A stretch of 64,000 nucleotides of DNA from Eucommia ulmoides (GCA_016647705.1 CM028335.1:21244905-21308904); one strand, 5' to 3'; numbered from the stretch's first letter, positions 40,680-54,545 are shown. Program-made: numbers and translations. Notes: generated from the sequence alone by a model not told the origin.

Positions 40680-41120
40680 TCATGTGCCGAAATAGGCCCT
40701 CTCTCTCAATGGAACTACTGTCATCTCTTTCTCTCAATGTGCCGAACCACTGTCTGGTGTCGTTCGCTTGATCTGTGGGTGAACACTGGTAGATCTCTCG
40801 ACCACTGTATTTCTTCGTCCTTTGAGGTCTACTAAAGTCTTGATCTCAGATCAAGCAGCGAACGGTGGTGGATCTATCCTGCCATCTTCGATCTGAAAGA
40901 TTAGGCGGTGAATGGTGAAGAAGACGGCGGCGGATGTAGCAGTGGCGGTGGAGGTGGTCGTAGACGACATATCCATTTTTATCCAATTGTTTCTCTCCCT
41001 TAAATGTCTTTATCTCTCTCCATTTTCGAATCTGGCAAATCGGGCAGTAAACGGCGAAGAGGATGATGCAGATGTGACGGTGGCAGTGGAGGTGGCCATG
41101 GACGACTGAAATGGAACTCA
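40680..41120. repeat. GC-richer segment with a duplicated ~87 bp unit
   Basis: Units at 40,884-40,970 and 41,022-41,108 share 'tcgaatctg'-like starts, 'cggcgaag' and 'cagtggaggtgg' blocks and 'gacgac' ends. They look like duplicated coding or leader DNA, but no frame stays open through both with conserved residues, so no gene is called. The segment lies at the right edge of the palindromic motif array and may be cargo of the same element. Confidence 0.55.
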
Positions 41121-41559
41121 TAGAGTAGCTGACGGAGAGGCTTAAGGTGATGGAAGATTGCGACTGTGAAGAATGGAATGGGGAATAGGATTTGTTTATG
41201 TTATATATATAGGGGTATTGTTGTCCATGCAACCGTATTTTTTAACTGTCAAGAATCAAATGATAAGAATGTTTCCACGGAGGTTTATAAAATATTTTTT
41301 TTGCTTAAAAGGGTTATTGAGAAGAGAAAGTGTGAAACATGGGCTAAACATTAAAAATCTCTTATATAAAACATTTGTATTACTCAAACAAGAAAATTCA
41401 TATAAAATTTCAATAACTCGACGTGAAATCATATATATATATATAAACACCCTGAGATACAAAACTATTACTAAAATGTAACAAGATGATTTATTCGACT
41501 AACTTACAATCTTAGTGCAAGTTCAAACATTTTTGCAGTCGTCTTTTGTATGCAAAAAT

Positions 41560-43060
41560 TGGAAATGGGCATAGAGAACATGAAATTCAAAAATCAAATG
41601 CATAAAATAGAAAATACAAAATTTACTAAAAATAACTTATCTTAACCAAACTTTCCATTAATAACTACAACAATTTCTGCGGGGCAAAGATGTCCTATCG
41701 TGACAGTAAATTTAATGACGACAATTAAACGCTAAACACAATTTACGATTTTTTTTAAAAGAACTCTTAATGTGATTTATTTTCTAAAGAAATTCTTAAT
41801 ATAAGTAATAAAAATCTCATTTTTTTAATCCAATTTCCTTTTAGAGTTGTTTACATGAATATTAGTTTTTTCTTATTTTTTTTACTGAAAAATAGTTATA
41901 AATAACTTTTTTACAAAACCCACATAGGTTAGTAAGCCTGGGTATTAAAATGTAAATAATCGAAAAAACTCACCCAAACCCAGGATTGACAATTCTGGAT
42001 ATACGGTGGATTTTTTTTTTTTTTTTTTTTTTCATATAAATGCCAAACCCGGGGTTGGCAACCCCGGATACAAAAGAATGGTAATTTTTTGTTAGTGGAC
42101 ACGTTGCGTGAATGACACTTTGCACCCCGAAGTTTGGTAGTGGAAGGAATGGTGGTTTTTTTTTTTTTTTTTCTATCACTAACTAAGAGGTGTAATTATC
42201 CAAAGCTAACTACAATGTTATAACTATTCTTTTGCGCAATTTTCATCTAGTCCTTTAGGTTTTGTCATTGTCTTAATTTAATCCTTAAAGTTTGAATCTT
42301 TTCAATTGAGACTATTTATTGTGAATAGTTTAAGGACCAAATTAAAACAAGAGTGTTTATGTGGCAAATCCCTTATTTTATCCTTAATTTTTAAAAAGTC
42401 TCATATGCAATTGCAACTTGTGTTTTGATCTCGCCCATAAAAAAAAAAAAAAACACAATTCACACACTGTATTCTCGCAGTTGTATCTAATTTGTGTGTA
42501 AAATATTTGTAAGATGTAACAAATATTACACAAATACATGCAACATATTATATGTAATTTGTAACCTATAAGATTGTTTGGTGATATGATTAGTTGAGGT
42601 GTATGTAAGTTAACTTGCGCACACTTTATCATAAACCGATTTTTTTTTTTTTTAATTCATAAAATTATTTCTCTAAAACTTATTTGTTAGGGAGGGAACA
42701 TGGAAACACCCTTGCTTCAATCTAGTCCTTAAAGTTTGAATCTTTTCAATTGAGACTATTTATTGTGAATAGTTTGAGAATATGAAATTCAAAAAGTCGA
42801 ATGGATAGAATGAAAAATACAAAATTTACTCAAAAATAATTTACCTTAACCAACCTTAGCATTAATAGCCACCACAATTTTTGCAGGGCAAAGATGTTTG
42901 ATTGTGACAGTAAATTTAATGACGAAGATTAAACACTAAACACAATTTACAAAAAATATTTTTAATAAAGAACTCTTAATATGATTTATTTTCTATAGAA
43001 ATTCATAATATAGGTTTAAACAATAAAAAATTTATTTTAAAATCCGGCTTTCCTTTTAAG
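41560..43060. repeat. Composite direct duplication, ~280 bp arms
   Basis: The block 41,571-41,850 (containing 'tgacagtaaatttaatgacg') recurs at 42,778-43,050 with about 10-15% difference. The shorter block 42,256-42,340 (agtttgaatcttttcaattg) recurs at 42,722-42,780, joined directly to the second copy of the first. No coding content. A small relic near 41,985-42,070 shares the 'cggggttggcaacccc' palindrome with the foldback element at 44.5 kb. Confidence 0.8.
42560..42660 (+). mobile_element. SINE 3' fragment
   Basis: 'ttggtgatatgattagttga' followed by 'ggtgtatgtaagttaacttg' matches the tail of the fuller SINE at 59.6 kb (gaagtgattagtcgagg, then tgcgcgtaaactgg). The tRNA-like head is missing. 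Confidence 0.55.
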
Positions 43061-43864
43061 ATATTTTTAATTTTTTATTTAATATCTTTTGGGAAAAAAC
43101 AAAATCACCATGAAACGGACCTTTTTATTGGATGTGTGAGTAGGAGTCGCAATTTTGTGAAAACCAATCAAAAGAAATGTTGGACCACAAAAGATGGAAG
43201 GAAGGAAGGAAGGAGATTCTTTACCAATGGATTTTAGTGCCTCACTCACTCATTCACCATCTCCCCCTTTTCCAAAAGGTCATTGTCTTGCATCATCATG
43301 GCCCAAACACTCCCTCTCTTCTCGTTCACGCTATAATAACTTTGACTGTTGGCACAATTGTAACCAATAAATAACGGATAAATTACACTTTCACCCCTAA
43401 TCTTTGACAGGAATTGCGTGCGTAGTCTTTCTTTAAAACTTGCAATCAATTACATTCTTTTGTTGCTAAAAATATTCGAGCAACCCTAACTCAAATAGGG
43501 ATTTACATTAATTAAAATATTCTTTTACCTGGTGAATCATATTTTGACAAATAGTATTCTATCAAATGAATTAGCTATTTTAGTTTTGACTAAGCAATTA
43601 TTTACCTTGTGGATTAGAGTAAACACTGATGTTAAATAGACAAATTGGTAGTTAAAATTTTTCATCACTTTTTAGCTAACTTCTCCATCTTATGTAGAAA
43701 TGGCTCTTGAGATGGGTATTAGTTAAAATAGATAGAGTGTTGGCTCTTGGATTCAAGTTTCAATTTTGAAGTTTGAATAGTTAAAATTGTAATTACACTA
43801 TTTGATTTATGAGCTGGCTAGTGGATTAGAGTTGCCCTTAGAAACTCTATTCATACTACCCAAG

Positions 43865-44040
43865 AGGATTAGTCCGGTAAGTAAGGGGATGTACTCTTCT
43901 TTTTTTTTGTAACTTGAGTTCGATTTTCTTGGCTAGTACTTTAGGAATAAAATCCGAACACCATCAGACTAATTAAAAGAGTATGTCTTTAAGATCATCC
44001 GGATATGCGATTAGTCGATTATCGTTGAAAAAAAAAAGAA
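43865..44040 (+). mobile_element. tRNA-derived SINE
   Basis: A box-like 'gattagtccggtaagtaagg', a B box-like 'gagttcgattttc', then 'ttaagatcatccgga' and 'gcgattagtcgatta' end in an A-run at 44,030-44,038. The order matches the copy at 59.6 kb. Such elements are copied by LINE machinery from Pol III transcripts. Diverged and not recent. Confidence 0.6.
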
Positions 44041-44049
44041 GGGAACTCT

Positions 44050-44450
44050 ATTTATACTAATGGAACAATAGGGGCTTGGCGGTTGCTTTCACATTGAAGA
44101 AGAGAAAGAAAACACGTGATAAGTATTCCTTGTGCGATATTGGACCAAATACATCAATTAATTTTACGCATAGTTTCATTTTTCTATTAAAATATATGTG
44201 AAATGACATATTTGTCTTTTTAAAAACAAGCATATTTAGCATGTTTAATTAAACATTTAGGAAGTCAATTTATACTAATGCAATAAGGCCGGGTCTTGGT
44301 GGTTGCTTTCGCATTGAACAGGAGAGAGAGAAAAAAAAATGTTAAATCCATGTGATTTTGGACCAAACACGTCAATTAATTTTACCACAAGTTATATTTT
44401 CTATCTATGTCGTATGTAAACTAACAAATTCATCCTTTTAAACTTTATTT
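44050..44450. repeat. Two-copy tandem repeat, period ~220 bp
   Basis: The blocks near 44,048 and 44,266 share 'tttatactaatg.aa', 'cttggcggttgctttc'/'cttggtggttgctttc', 'ttggaccaaa' and 'cgtcaattaattttac'. They differ by substitutions and indels. No coding content. Confidence 0.75.
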
Positions 44451-44496
44451 TTTTTAATTTTTTTTTTTTGTACAAATTGTTGATAGAGAGTTTTTG

Positions 44497-46286
44497 GAGT
44501 TCTTTACGTAATAAATATAAAAAAAGAAAAAAAAATTCTGACAACAGATGTATTTGAACTTATTTACGCAGGCCGCGTATTTCGGGGTTGGTAATCCCGG
44601 GAACTGAGATCCCGGGATTGCCAACCCCGGGATCTTCCATTTTTTATTTTTTTTTATTTGGACATATGGTCCCGGGGTTACCAACCCCGGGACCTTTTGG
44701 TCCCAGCTGCACAAGCAGCTGCTAGCTGCTTGTGCAGCTGGTTGAAGCAGCTGCTGCTGCTTCAGACGTGCAGCTGCAGCAGCAGCTGCACGTGGAGCTG
44801 CAGCTCCTAAAAAAAAAAAAAAAAAAAAAAAAAAATCAAATCGTTTTGGCCCACTAAATTTATAAAATTTTCGGCAATTTTGAGTTGATTAACGGTGATC
44901 TATCGATATTTTAAATAAATTTAATTTTTTTGTGCATAAATTAAATTGAAAACACTCCATAATGCTTTTTACAACACTAAAAACGGACATGTGGATGAAT
45001 TTTAAAAAATCGTCAAAGTTGGCCAGATGAGCTATTTCGGTAACGGCAGAATTTTTTTCGACAATTTAGAATTAATAAAAGATTGCATTATTCATAACAG
45101 AAATGAACTAAATTTTTTGTATATAAATTATGTTCATAACACTACATAACAAAATTTAGAACACTAAAAACGGACTAGTGAATAATTTTTAAATAATCGT
45201 CAAAATTGGTCAGATGAGTTGTTTCGATGACGATGCAATTTTTTTTGAAAACTTAATTAACAAAAATGGTCGTCTATCCGTAACAGAAATAAATCTGATT
45301 TTTTTGTATACAAACCATGTTCATAAGAGCGATTATTTAAAAATTATTTACTAATTCGTTTTTGGTGTTCACAATTCAAAAACACTATATTACACTTGAA
45401 AGTTTGAATTAACATAATTTTGCACTCGGAGGTCCGTTGAGGGCGATTTTTTTTTTAAAGTTGGATCTGATCTGAGTCATTACTCTGGATTTTGAAGATT
45501 TCAATTTTACCAATAGGACAAGATGCACGCTCTCAACGAAGATTACAAATTTAGTCACCTAACACTTGAAATTGAAAATTGAAGGTGAAAATGGACTTTA
45601 TTTGAAAAAATAGTGGACTTCCGGCAGTTTACGGCGCTTAGATCTCAAAAAAATACCCAAAATCAAAAAAAAAATCGCCCCAAACGGACCACCGAGCGCA
45701 AAATTATGTCTATCCAAACTTTTTCTATTATTTTACGTAAATTTTATTTTCTCTCGATAACATATTATCCGTTTTTGGTGTTTTCGATTTTATTATTTAG
45801 CGTTATGAACGTAGTTTGTATGCAAAAAAATCAGATTTATTTCTGTTACGGATAGACGACCATTTTTGTTAATTAAGTTTTCAAAAAAAATTGCATCGTC
45901 ATCGAAACAACTCATCTGACCAATTTTGATGATTATTTAAAAATTATTCACTAGTCCGTTTTTAGTGTTCTAAGTTTTGTTATGTAGTGTTATGAACATA
46001 ATTTATATACAAAAAATTTAGTTCATTTCTGTTATGAATAATGCAATCTTTTATTAATTCTAAATTGCCGAAAAAAATTCTGTCGTTATCGAAATAGCTC
46101 ATCTGGCCAACTTTGACGATTTTTTAAAATTCATCCACATGTCCGTTTTTAGTGTTGTAAAAAACATTATGGAGTGTTTTCAATTTAATTTATGCACAAA
46201 AAAATTAAATTTATTTAAAATATCGATAGATCACCGTTAATCAACTCAAAATTGCCGAAAATTTTATAAATTTAGTGGGCCAAAAC

Positions 46287-46329
<43 letters not shown>

Positions 46330-46626
46330 TAAGGAGCTGCAGCTGCTGCTGCAGCTGCACGTCTGAAGCAGCAGCAGCTTCAACCAGCTGCACAAGCAGC
46401 TAGCAGCTGCTTGTGCAGCTGGGACCAAAAGGTCCCGGGGTTGGTAACCCCGGGACCATATGTCCAAATAAAAAAAAATAAAAAATGGAAGATCCCGGGG
46501 TTGGCAATCCCGGGATCTCAGTTCCCGGGATTACCAACCCCGAAATACGCGGCCTGCGTAAATAAGTTCAAATACATCTGTTGTCAGAATTTTTTTTTTT
46601 TTTTATATTTATTACGTAAAGAACTC
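44497..46626. mobile_element. Foldback MULE-like transposon with ~825 bp inverted arms
   Basis: Arms 44,497-45,326 and 45,803-46,626 are near-perfect inverted copies beginning GAGTTCTTTACGTAATAAAT. They are flanked by an exact 10 bp duplication, agagtttttg, at 44,487-44,496 and 46,627-46,636, which fits Mutator-type insertion (usually 9-11 bp). Each arm contains a GC palindrome field (cccggg, ccaaccccggg), a CAGCTG/GCAGCT hairpin field and a ~170-180 bp internal repeat (cagatga.ctatttcg). The loop (45,327-45,802) carries no gene. Open frames in the arms are mirror copies of each other and are not genes. High arm identity suggests recent activity or arm gene conversion. Confidence 0.88.
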
Positions 46627-46639
46627 AGAGTTTTTGAAC

Positions 46640-47200
46640 ACCAAACTTCTCACTAAATAATCATTAGAATACAAGACTTCATTCCTTCTTATAATTTAAA
46701 TAACAAACATATTTAGCATATTTTTTTTTGCGCATATGTTGAGAGTTTGGGTTGAATTCTAGATATTTTATTAAAAAAAAAAAGATTAAATATCCACTAG
46801 ACTACCTGCCGTACGATATATATTTTTTAAAAGATACACAAAAATTTAATTCTAGGTCTCGATTTCCTTTTTTCTAGGCCAATTATTGGGTCTAAAAGGT
46901 CGGCCTCTAGGCCGTTTTGAAAGGAAAATAAATTTCAAGTTAAGTGTAAATTATTTTTGAATTACCCCCAATTATATCGTCATTTTTTTGGAAGTTTACT
47001 TGCAAGTCATCCTGCTACAATAATTTACATCAATATATATATATATATATATGAAACTTGATGGCCAACTACTTTTTTTTGTGCGTTCCTGCTTTCGCTT
47101 CCTTTACTTTTGCCTTTTTTAATGTTGCACTTTTCTTCAACTTCATTCCCCCCCACCCCCACCTTTTTTTTTTGTGTCGATTACTGGTTAATACCTGCAG
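46640..47200. other. AT-rich spacer, no gene
   Basis: The stretch holds homopolymer runs, a short (TA)n at 47,033-47,052 and a C-rich run near 47,150. No open frame or element end was recognised. Confidence 0.5.
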
Positions 47201-47560
47201 TTGGTCAAAATAAAATACATTTGGTCAGAATAAAATACATATAGAGATTTTCTATGTTGAGTCGTTGGCCTTAAATACGATATATTCTACCTAGTGAATG
47301 ATCCTCGGTCAAATCTTGGTAATCCGAGCGTGCAACTACACAAAGACCCATTGGGGTTTTGGCATTTTGCCAAGCAAAGTCCATTCGGCATGAAAGTAAA
47401 AGTTCGAGAGAAAAAGATAGTTCGGAATTACTCGTCAGAGTGGTAGACAGTCGCTGAATCCCCAAAGGTGGCTCTTCCATTCGCCCCTCGTTTGAGTGCT
47501 CCTGATCGGTGGTACGGTTCTGGCTAGTACACCGTCGAGTGTATGAATTTATGATCAAGA
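47200..47560 (-). mobile_element. Diverged LTR fragment related to the Gypsy LTR at 57.4 kb
   Basis: 'agagattttct', 'aatgatcctcggtcaaat', 'cacaaagaccc', and 'agtaaaag.t.gagagaaaaa' appear in the same order and orientation as in 57,450-57,630. Divergence is high, perhaps a third of positions. It could be the far LTR of the Gypsy relic, split by later insertions, or a separate old copy. Confidence 0.5.
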
Positions 47561-48254
47561 AAATAATTTATGGTTAAGAATATCCAGATTAATATTCATA
47601 TACACATTATGTGAAATAATTTGTAATATATGTAATATTAATGTATAATCATTTTTTGACACATGAATATTTGATTTCTCAGATTTGGTTTCAATATTTA
47701 TAAGTTTCAAATTTCTGTGTTTATCGATAATTACAAAGTGATATTATTTGGTATTTATTGTTATTATTTACGGTAGAAAAATTGAATCGATGTGATAAAT
47801 ATAATTGGTCGTCATAGCGTTGTAAAATTTATCGAATTTTATAGAACGAAAAAAAAAATAAGTGATTCAATTTTTATGTTAATTTTATATAGGAGAAATC
47901 TAGTAGCGGCCCTGGAAACTGAGCCATTACAATCGAGTTCTTCGGGGCATTATTTTTTGCCAATTTGCTGCCTGACGAAAGGGGATAGTGTTATACTTTG
48001 TCTAAGTTGTCCTTTCTAGTAGGATTGGACCTCGATTCATAAATGCAAGGATAAGTTTTTCTTCTTCAGTGGATATGGGTGGGAGTTGAGTCTGGGAAAG
48101 ATGGACCATAACACTACCATGCAGTGGGTGTGGGGGATACTTGTCAAGGGGTTGGTTCCCGGTTGGTCGATGATCTTTACTGGTTATTGTATAGAAAATT
48201 TTATATTTTTGTGTAGTCAACGAGAAGGCTAGAAAGCTAACCAGTATCCACCCA
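47561..48254. other. Spacer, possible LTR-derived sequence
   Basis: AT-rich DNA is followed by a GC-richer block (47,890-48,240) with no recognised domain or element ends. It may belong to the same old LTR retrotransposon as the fragment to its left. Confidence 0.35.
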
Positions 48255-48801
48255 TAGCTCGAGACTGATCGTGTCATCAAGTCTTGTTTCGTATTATGTC
48301 ATGGTCTGACACAAACATAACACGTAAGATATTGTGTCACAAATCTTTAACACGAAACTTATTGAGTCGACACGATACAACATGATAATTTATCTTGTTA
48401 CACAATAATACAAAACTTATGGGTTGACACGACACAATAATTTATAGTATTACACGATAGCACGAAATATTAACATGATAAAATAAAGATTTTTTTTAAC
48501 CCATTACACATTAAAGACCTGTTAATATTTAGCACAACTTATAAAAAAATAAACATAAAAAATTATACGATTTCAAGAAAAACAAACCAAACAAAACAAA
48601 AAAAAAGATTCACCAATACAACGGAAAAAAAATCACCAATACAGTGGAACAATTGTAGATCCTCAACCTCTCGCCGTTGCAATCGATTGGGGAGATAAGT
48701 GAGAGAGATATGAAGATTGGGATTGAAAGAGATGAAGAGGTAGAGGCAGTGTTTGGTTTGAGGCTAGAGCGGTGCTACGGTGGATTGATGGAGGCAGCGA
48801 T

Positions 48802-51800
48802 TGTAACGACCTGATTTTCCAAGACCACCACTTAGTTTTTCTTATAGAAAATTCTACTCCAAATATTTCACCATTAATAAATAAATTAATATTTAATAAG
48901 ATAATTATACTCAATTAGTATAATTATTTAATTGAATTCTGAAACATTAACTTGAAATATTTATTAATTTACTAACTTCAATTCTAATAATAATAATTAT
49001 ATGAATGTCAGTGACTTTAATTTATATTATGCATTACCTCTAATAATCACGTACACTATTGTCAGTATGTTGATTTACTAATAATAAATCAATTATTTGA
49101 TTCACAAATCTCCTTTACGTAAGATAATGGAATTATATTATGAAAAATACACGTTATATATGATTCCTATTAGTAATTAACAAAATATATATTTAAATCA
49201 TTTAAGAATATGTGTGATAATAATTGGGGTGTAATTATTATTTATTTTAGCTTGAATTCAATTATAAAAATTAATATTGATACAAAAATTTGACAATATG
49301 ATAATTATACTTATCTAATTAATCAATTCAATTTTACAACAGTAAATAATAAGTACAACTATTACAAAATTAATAGAAATTTAAATAAAATTCCAGTCGC
49401 TATTTCATTCTTCCCAGCCCTGCAATCAAAACTATGGGGTTTTTAGCTAACGCTCAGTAGAACTTCAACCTTTTCTAATACATGTATCGAATCTGGCCAA
49501 AAATAAACACATAACAATCAAATCCCAGATAAACACATAAACGTGTACCTCATATAATTTTCACATAGGGCGTATTCATAAATATTTCATGCGAACTAAC
49601 AGTTAAAATTTAGCATCATGTAATCAAGAGAGATAAATTAAATACCAATATTAAAAGAGTTAAAAATTCTACTTGAAATCTGAAGGCGAAATCTAAACCG
49701 AAATTGGTATTTCCTTTTCAAAAGCAACACTCCTCCATATATATATATATATATATATATACATTAAACACTGTAATTTTTTTTTCCATACAAGGAGAGA
49801 TGATAGAAAGAGCCGAAAAAGAGCAAACATTTCATTTTCCTCCAAAAAAAACCGTGGTATAAAAACGACCAAAAACTTATGATGCATATCCATGAAAAAG
49901 GCAATCATCACTTATTATTATTATTATTATATCATAAAATTCATACACATTACACGTGTAACTAGGGGTTGTATGGTTTTTGAATACTCATTATTATTAT
50001 CCTCTTAATATATCTATATATACAAACAAGAGGATTTGTTGCCGTCAATTTTTTTTCTTTAATTTTTATGGCCACCAACGAATGCTCAAGGGTGAAGTTT
50101 TATAAAAATTACACTACCCCCACAATTCTGAACTAATTCATATTAAGTCCAATAATTATATTTATCCTCCCAAAATTATCAAGCATTTATTATAAATTTT
50201 CATAATATAAAAACAACCCAAAAATATTAAACTTATATAGAATAATATTTTAAAAAACATAAATTTAACCTTTAACTCCAAAAATTATCAAGTATATATT
50301 TATACCACAAATTTACAAACCGTCCATAAAAAAATTAAACTTTTATAAAATAATACTTTTCAAAAATATAAATTTTCGGGGTATTACAATCGACCCCCCT
50401 TAAATAAATTTTGTCCCCGAAATTTCGTTTAAAACATTAATAATTCAGAATTGCATCGCACGGTCATGTTAGTCACACTCAATTCTAGAATAATTATTCT
50501 CTATGTAGGGTCCCATAACCGAAAGTCACCCATATTTCATAATCATCAAAATCTATTCCACACATCGTGACATCCCCATTCGCAGTGGCCTACATTATAT
50601 CCAACAACTTACGGACATGGTGCACTTTGATCAGTAACACCTAGCACAGACAACCAATTGCCAAAAAATCTTATATTTCTAAATACTTCCGCTGCGCTAC
50701 TATGATAAAAATAACAATAAATAACAATATATCTTTAAAATATCACGATAGCCTCACTGGATTGGGTCTATCTCAATTCTAATAGGTCTAGGACCTCGAT
50801 AATTTTCTTATTTGGCATGACTTTTCAAGTCAACTGCCATATCTCATAACCAATATTCATCAATTTTATCGAACATCTTAAGCCAAAATATCGCGGCCAA
50901 CATCATAATCAATAGATAGTTCAAATTCCTCGTGGACTATCTCGTAAGATTAAAAAATAATAATTTCTAATATCCACATCGAAATTTCAATAATCTTGTA
51001 AACTTTTCATAAAATATCAATACAATCCAAACCTCAAATAACAGATTTTCTGAAATACGTCTGAAAACTCATAAATACTTCTCAATTACGTAAATACATC
51101 CTAACATATATAAATACTTCTTAACTACATAATTACGTTTAAAATCGTATAAGTATGTCTTGGAACACATAAATACATTTCAAATCACATAATTACGTTT
51201 CAAACCACATAAATATGCCTCAAAATACTAAAATACCTCTTAATCATATAAATATATCTCAAGTGCATAAATACATCTCAACTACATAAATGCGTCTCCA
51301 AAGTCACGAGTTCAACATTAAGTTTAATACTCACGTAAAATGTATATAAAAATATTACACATAGCCCCTAAATATTCAACAATTACCCCACACCCCGACT
51401 CCACTTATTATTAGTAGTGGACCAATATCTATCTGAATATTTTTATCGGTGTACTATTTTGGTAGTATAAAACTATTTTATAGATCAAATATTTTTATCA
51501 GAATTCACTTTCCAATCAAATATAGCCGCACTGGGCAGTATTCAAATTTCAACAAAAATATCACTGTAACAGAACAACCAAATTTAAATCAACTGGTTAA
51601 ATCACTTGTATATAATAAAATAACATATTTTCTTGCCAACCATATGATCGTTTACCTCACGATCGGGAGTTATAACGGTATTGTAACCTGTACAACTGTG
51701 CCATCTATGGTGACTATCAGTGTTAGGGCAATTTAATATCTCCAATGGTAGGAGCAACCACCCTACAAGACTAACAACATATATCCACCATGCAGGATTT

Positions 51801-54506
51801 GCCTGATAGGTAACAATATATATTCACATCTTGCAGGACATGCCATCCTGACGAGAAGACAATTATGACATAGTCGAATAATAAAAACTATTTTCCACAT
51901 TTAAAAATTTACTTGATCCGCGTAACGTTATAAAATAATCCATTTTAATAAATTTTTTTTTTTATTTTTATGATTGACAATTTACATAGAAGACAATGCA
52001 CATGCTCTCATCATAATATAAAAAGAATTTATGGATCAAGTATATTTATCAAGCACCACTTTCCAAAAATACCACACACCAAGCTGGAAAAAAATTTCAC
52101 TACCACCATTACAAGAAAATAATGCTTTTAAATCAACTAATTAAATTATTTTGATATATAATAAAATATCGCACACATATTTCCCTATTAGCCATAGGAT
52201 CATTTCACCTCATGATCGGGAGTTACGATAGTACCTTAACCTGTACAACTGTGCCATCTAAGGTGGCTATCAGTGCTAGGGCTATTCAATATCTCCAATA
52301 GTAAGAGCAATCACCCTACAGGACTTGACTGACAGGTAACAACATATATCCACATCTTACAAGATATGACCTCTTGACGAGAAGACAACTATAGCATAGC
52401 AGGATAATAAAAATAATTTTTTCACTTTTCATATTTTACTTAATCCATTAATCATTGTAAACTGTCCATTTTTATCAACATTTTTTTTTCTACAATTTAA
52501 TACGAAAATATAATTTGACGATTTATATAGAAGACAATAAACATCTTTAAGCCAATCTTTTCAATTCAACAACATATCCTATGGTCCACGACTAACACGA
52601 TACTAATACAGTCTCACTTTACTTACTATAGGTAAATTGCATTAATCAAACGTCACCTAAGATGTCGATATATTTTGCACCAGATCATATTATATTTATC
52701 TGTGCACTTTTGCCTTCTAATCTCAATATTTTTATTTTTTTGCGTTCTTGGTTCTATGCGTGTGGATATGTTTCTACTGTTGCTGTCTAGTTAATATTCA
52801 ACCATTTTAAAATTATCATCATATAAGTGACAAGTCATGCTGATAATATAACCTACCAAGTACCTCTCACGTTTTCTGAATTTACTTTAATCTTACGTAG
52901 TTTTTCTCAAATTGTCGAATGTTTAGTGTGTTCTCTCTCTCTCTCTCTCTTAACAACTAAAACAATATAAAATAACTCATAAACCATCCAATAGTATTTT
53001 ATCCTTAAAAAAATCAAAATAAAGCATGTTATGCATTCCAATTGCAACTATAGGGAGCAAAATGAAATAATGGTAACAACTGGGTGCAAAGTGTCAAACC
53101 ACCCAAAAAAAAAAAAAAAAATAAAAAATAAAAAATAAACGTCAATGCATGTTCACAGTTTTTTTTTTTCATTCAGTTGCCTTGTACGAAAACTTAAAAA
53201 AAAAAAAATAAGCAAGGGAAAAGATATCAACATATTACAAAGAAACAAACTGAAAACCCTTTCTTGAAGTGCCAATAGTAAATTTAGTAATAGTTAACAA
53301 CAAATTACGAAGGTAGTGTTTGGTTCTATATATATTTTTTTCCCCTAGAAAATAAAATTTATTATTTATAATATTAATTAATTTATGAATAATGGGTACA
53401 ATAACTCAAGCCTAAGGCGATTGTAAACCCGCTTTGATACCACTTGGTTTCTCCTTTAGAAAATTTTACCCCAAATATTTCACCATTAATAAATAAATTA
53501 ACATTTAATAAGATAATTATACTCAATTAGTATAATTATTTAATTGAATTTTGAAACATTAACTTGAAATATTTATTAATTAACTAACTTCAATTCTAAT
53601 AATAATAATAATAATTATATGAATGCCAGTGATTTTACTTTATATCATGCATTACCTCTGATAATCACATACAGTATTGTCAATATGTTGATTTACTAAT
53701 AATAAATCAATTATTTGATTCACAAACCTCCTTTATGTAAGATAATGGAATTATATTATGAAAAATACACGTTATATATGATTCCTATTAGTAATTAACA
53801 AAATATATATTTAAATCATTTAAGAATATGTGTGATAATAATAGGGGTGTAATTATTATTTATTTTAACTTGAATTCAATTATAAAAATTAATATTGATA
53901 CAAAAAATTTGACAATATGATAATTATACTTATTGAATTAATTGATTCAATTTTACAACGTTAAATAATAAATACAACTATTACAAATTTAATAGAAATT
54001 CAAATAAAATTTCGGTTGCCGTTTCATTCTCCCCAACTCTGCAATCAAAACTATGAGGTTGTGAGCCAATGCTCAGTAGATCTTCAACCCCTTCTAATAC
54101 GTGTATCTAATCCGTCCCAAAATAAACATATAACAATCAAATCTCAGATAAACACATAAATGTGTACCTGACATAATTTTTCATAAGGCGTATTCATAAG
54201 TATTTCATGCGAACTAATAGTTAAAATTTAGCATCACATAATCAAGAAAGATAAATTAAATTTTAAAAATTCTACCAAAAATCCGAAGTTAAAATCTGTA
54301 CCGAAATTGGTATTTCCTTTTCCAAAGCAACACTCCATATATATATACACACAAACTAAACACTGTAATTTTTTTTTCCATAAAAGGAGAGATGATAGAG
54401 AGAGCTGAAAAAGAGCAAATATTTTATTTTCCAAAAAAAAAAAAAACCGTGGCATAAAAACAACCAAAAACTTGTGATGTATGTCCATGAAAAAGACAAT
54501 CATCAC

Positions 54507-54545
<39 letters not shown>

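Noticed and set aside
44454-46656. Two matching open frames of 81-86 codons
   Set aside because: They are the same sequence read from the two arms of the foldback element, running through the GC palindromes; not a duplicated gene.
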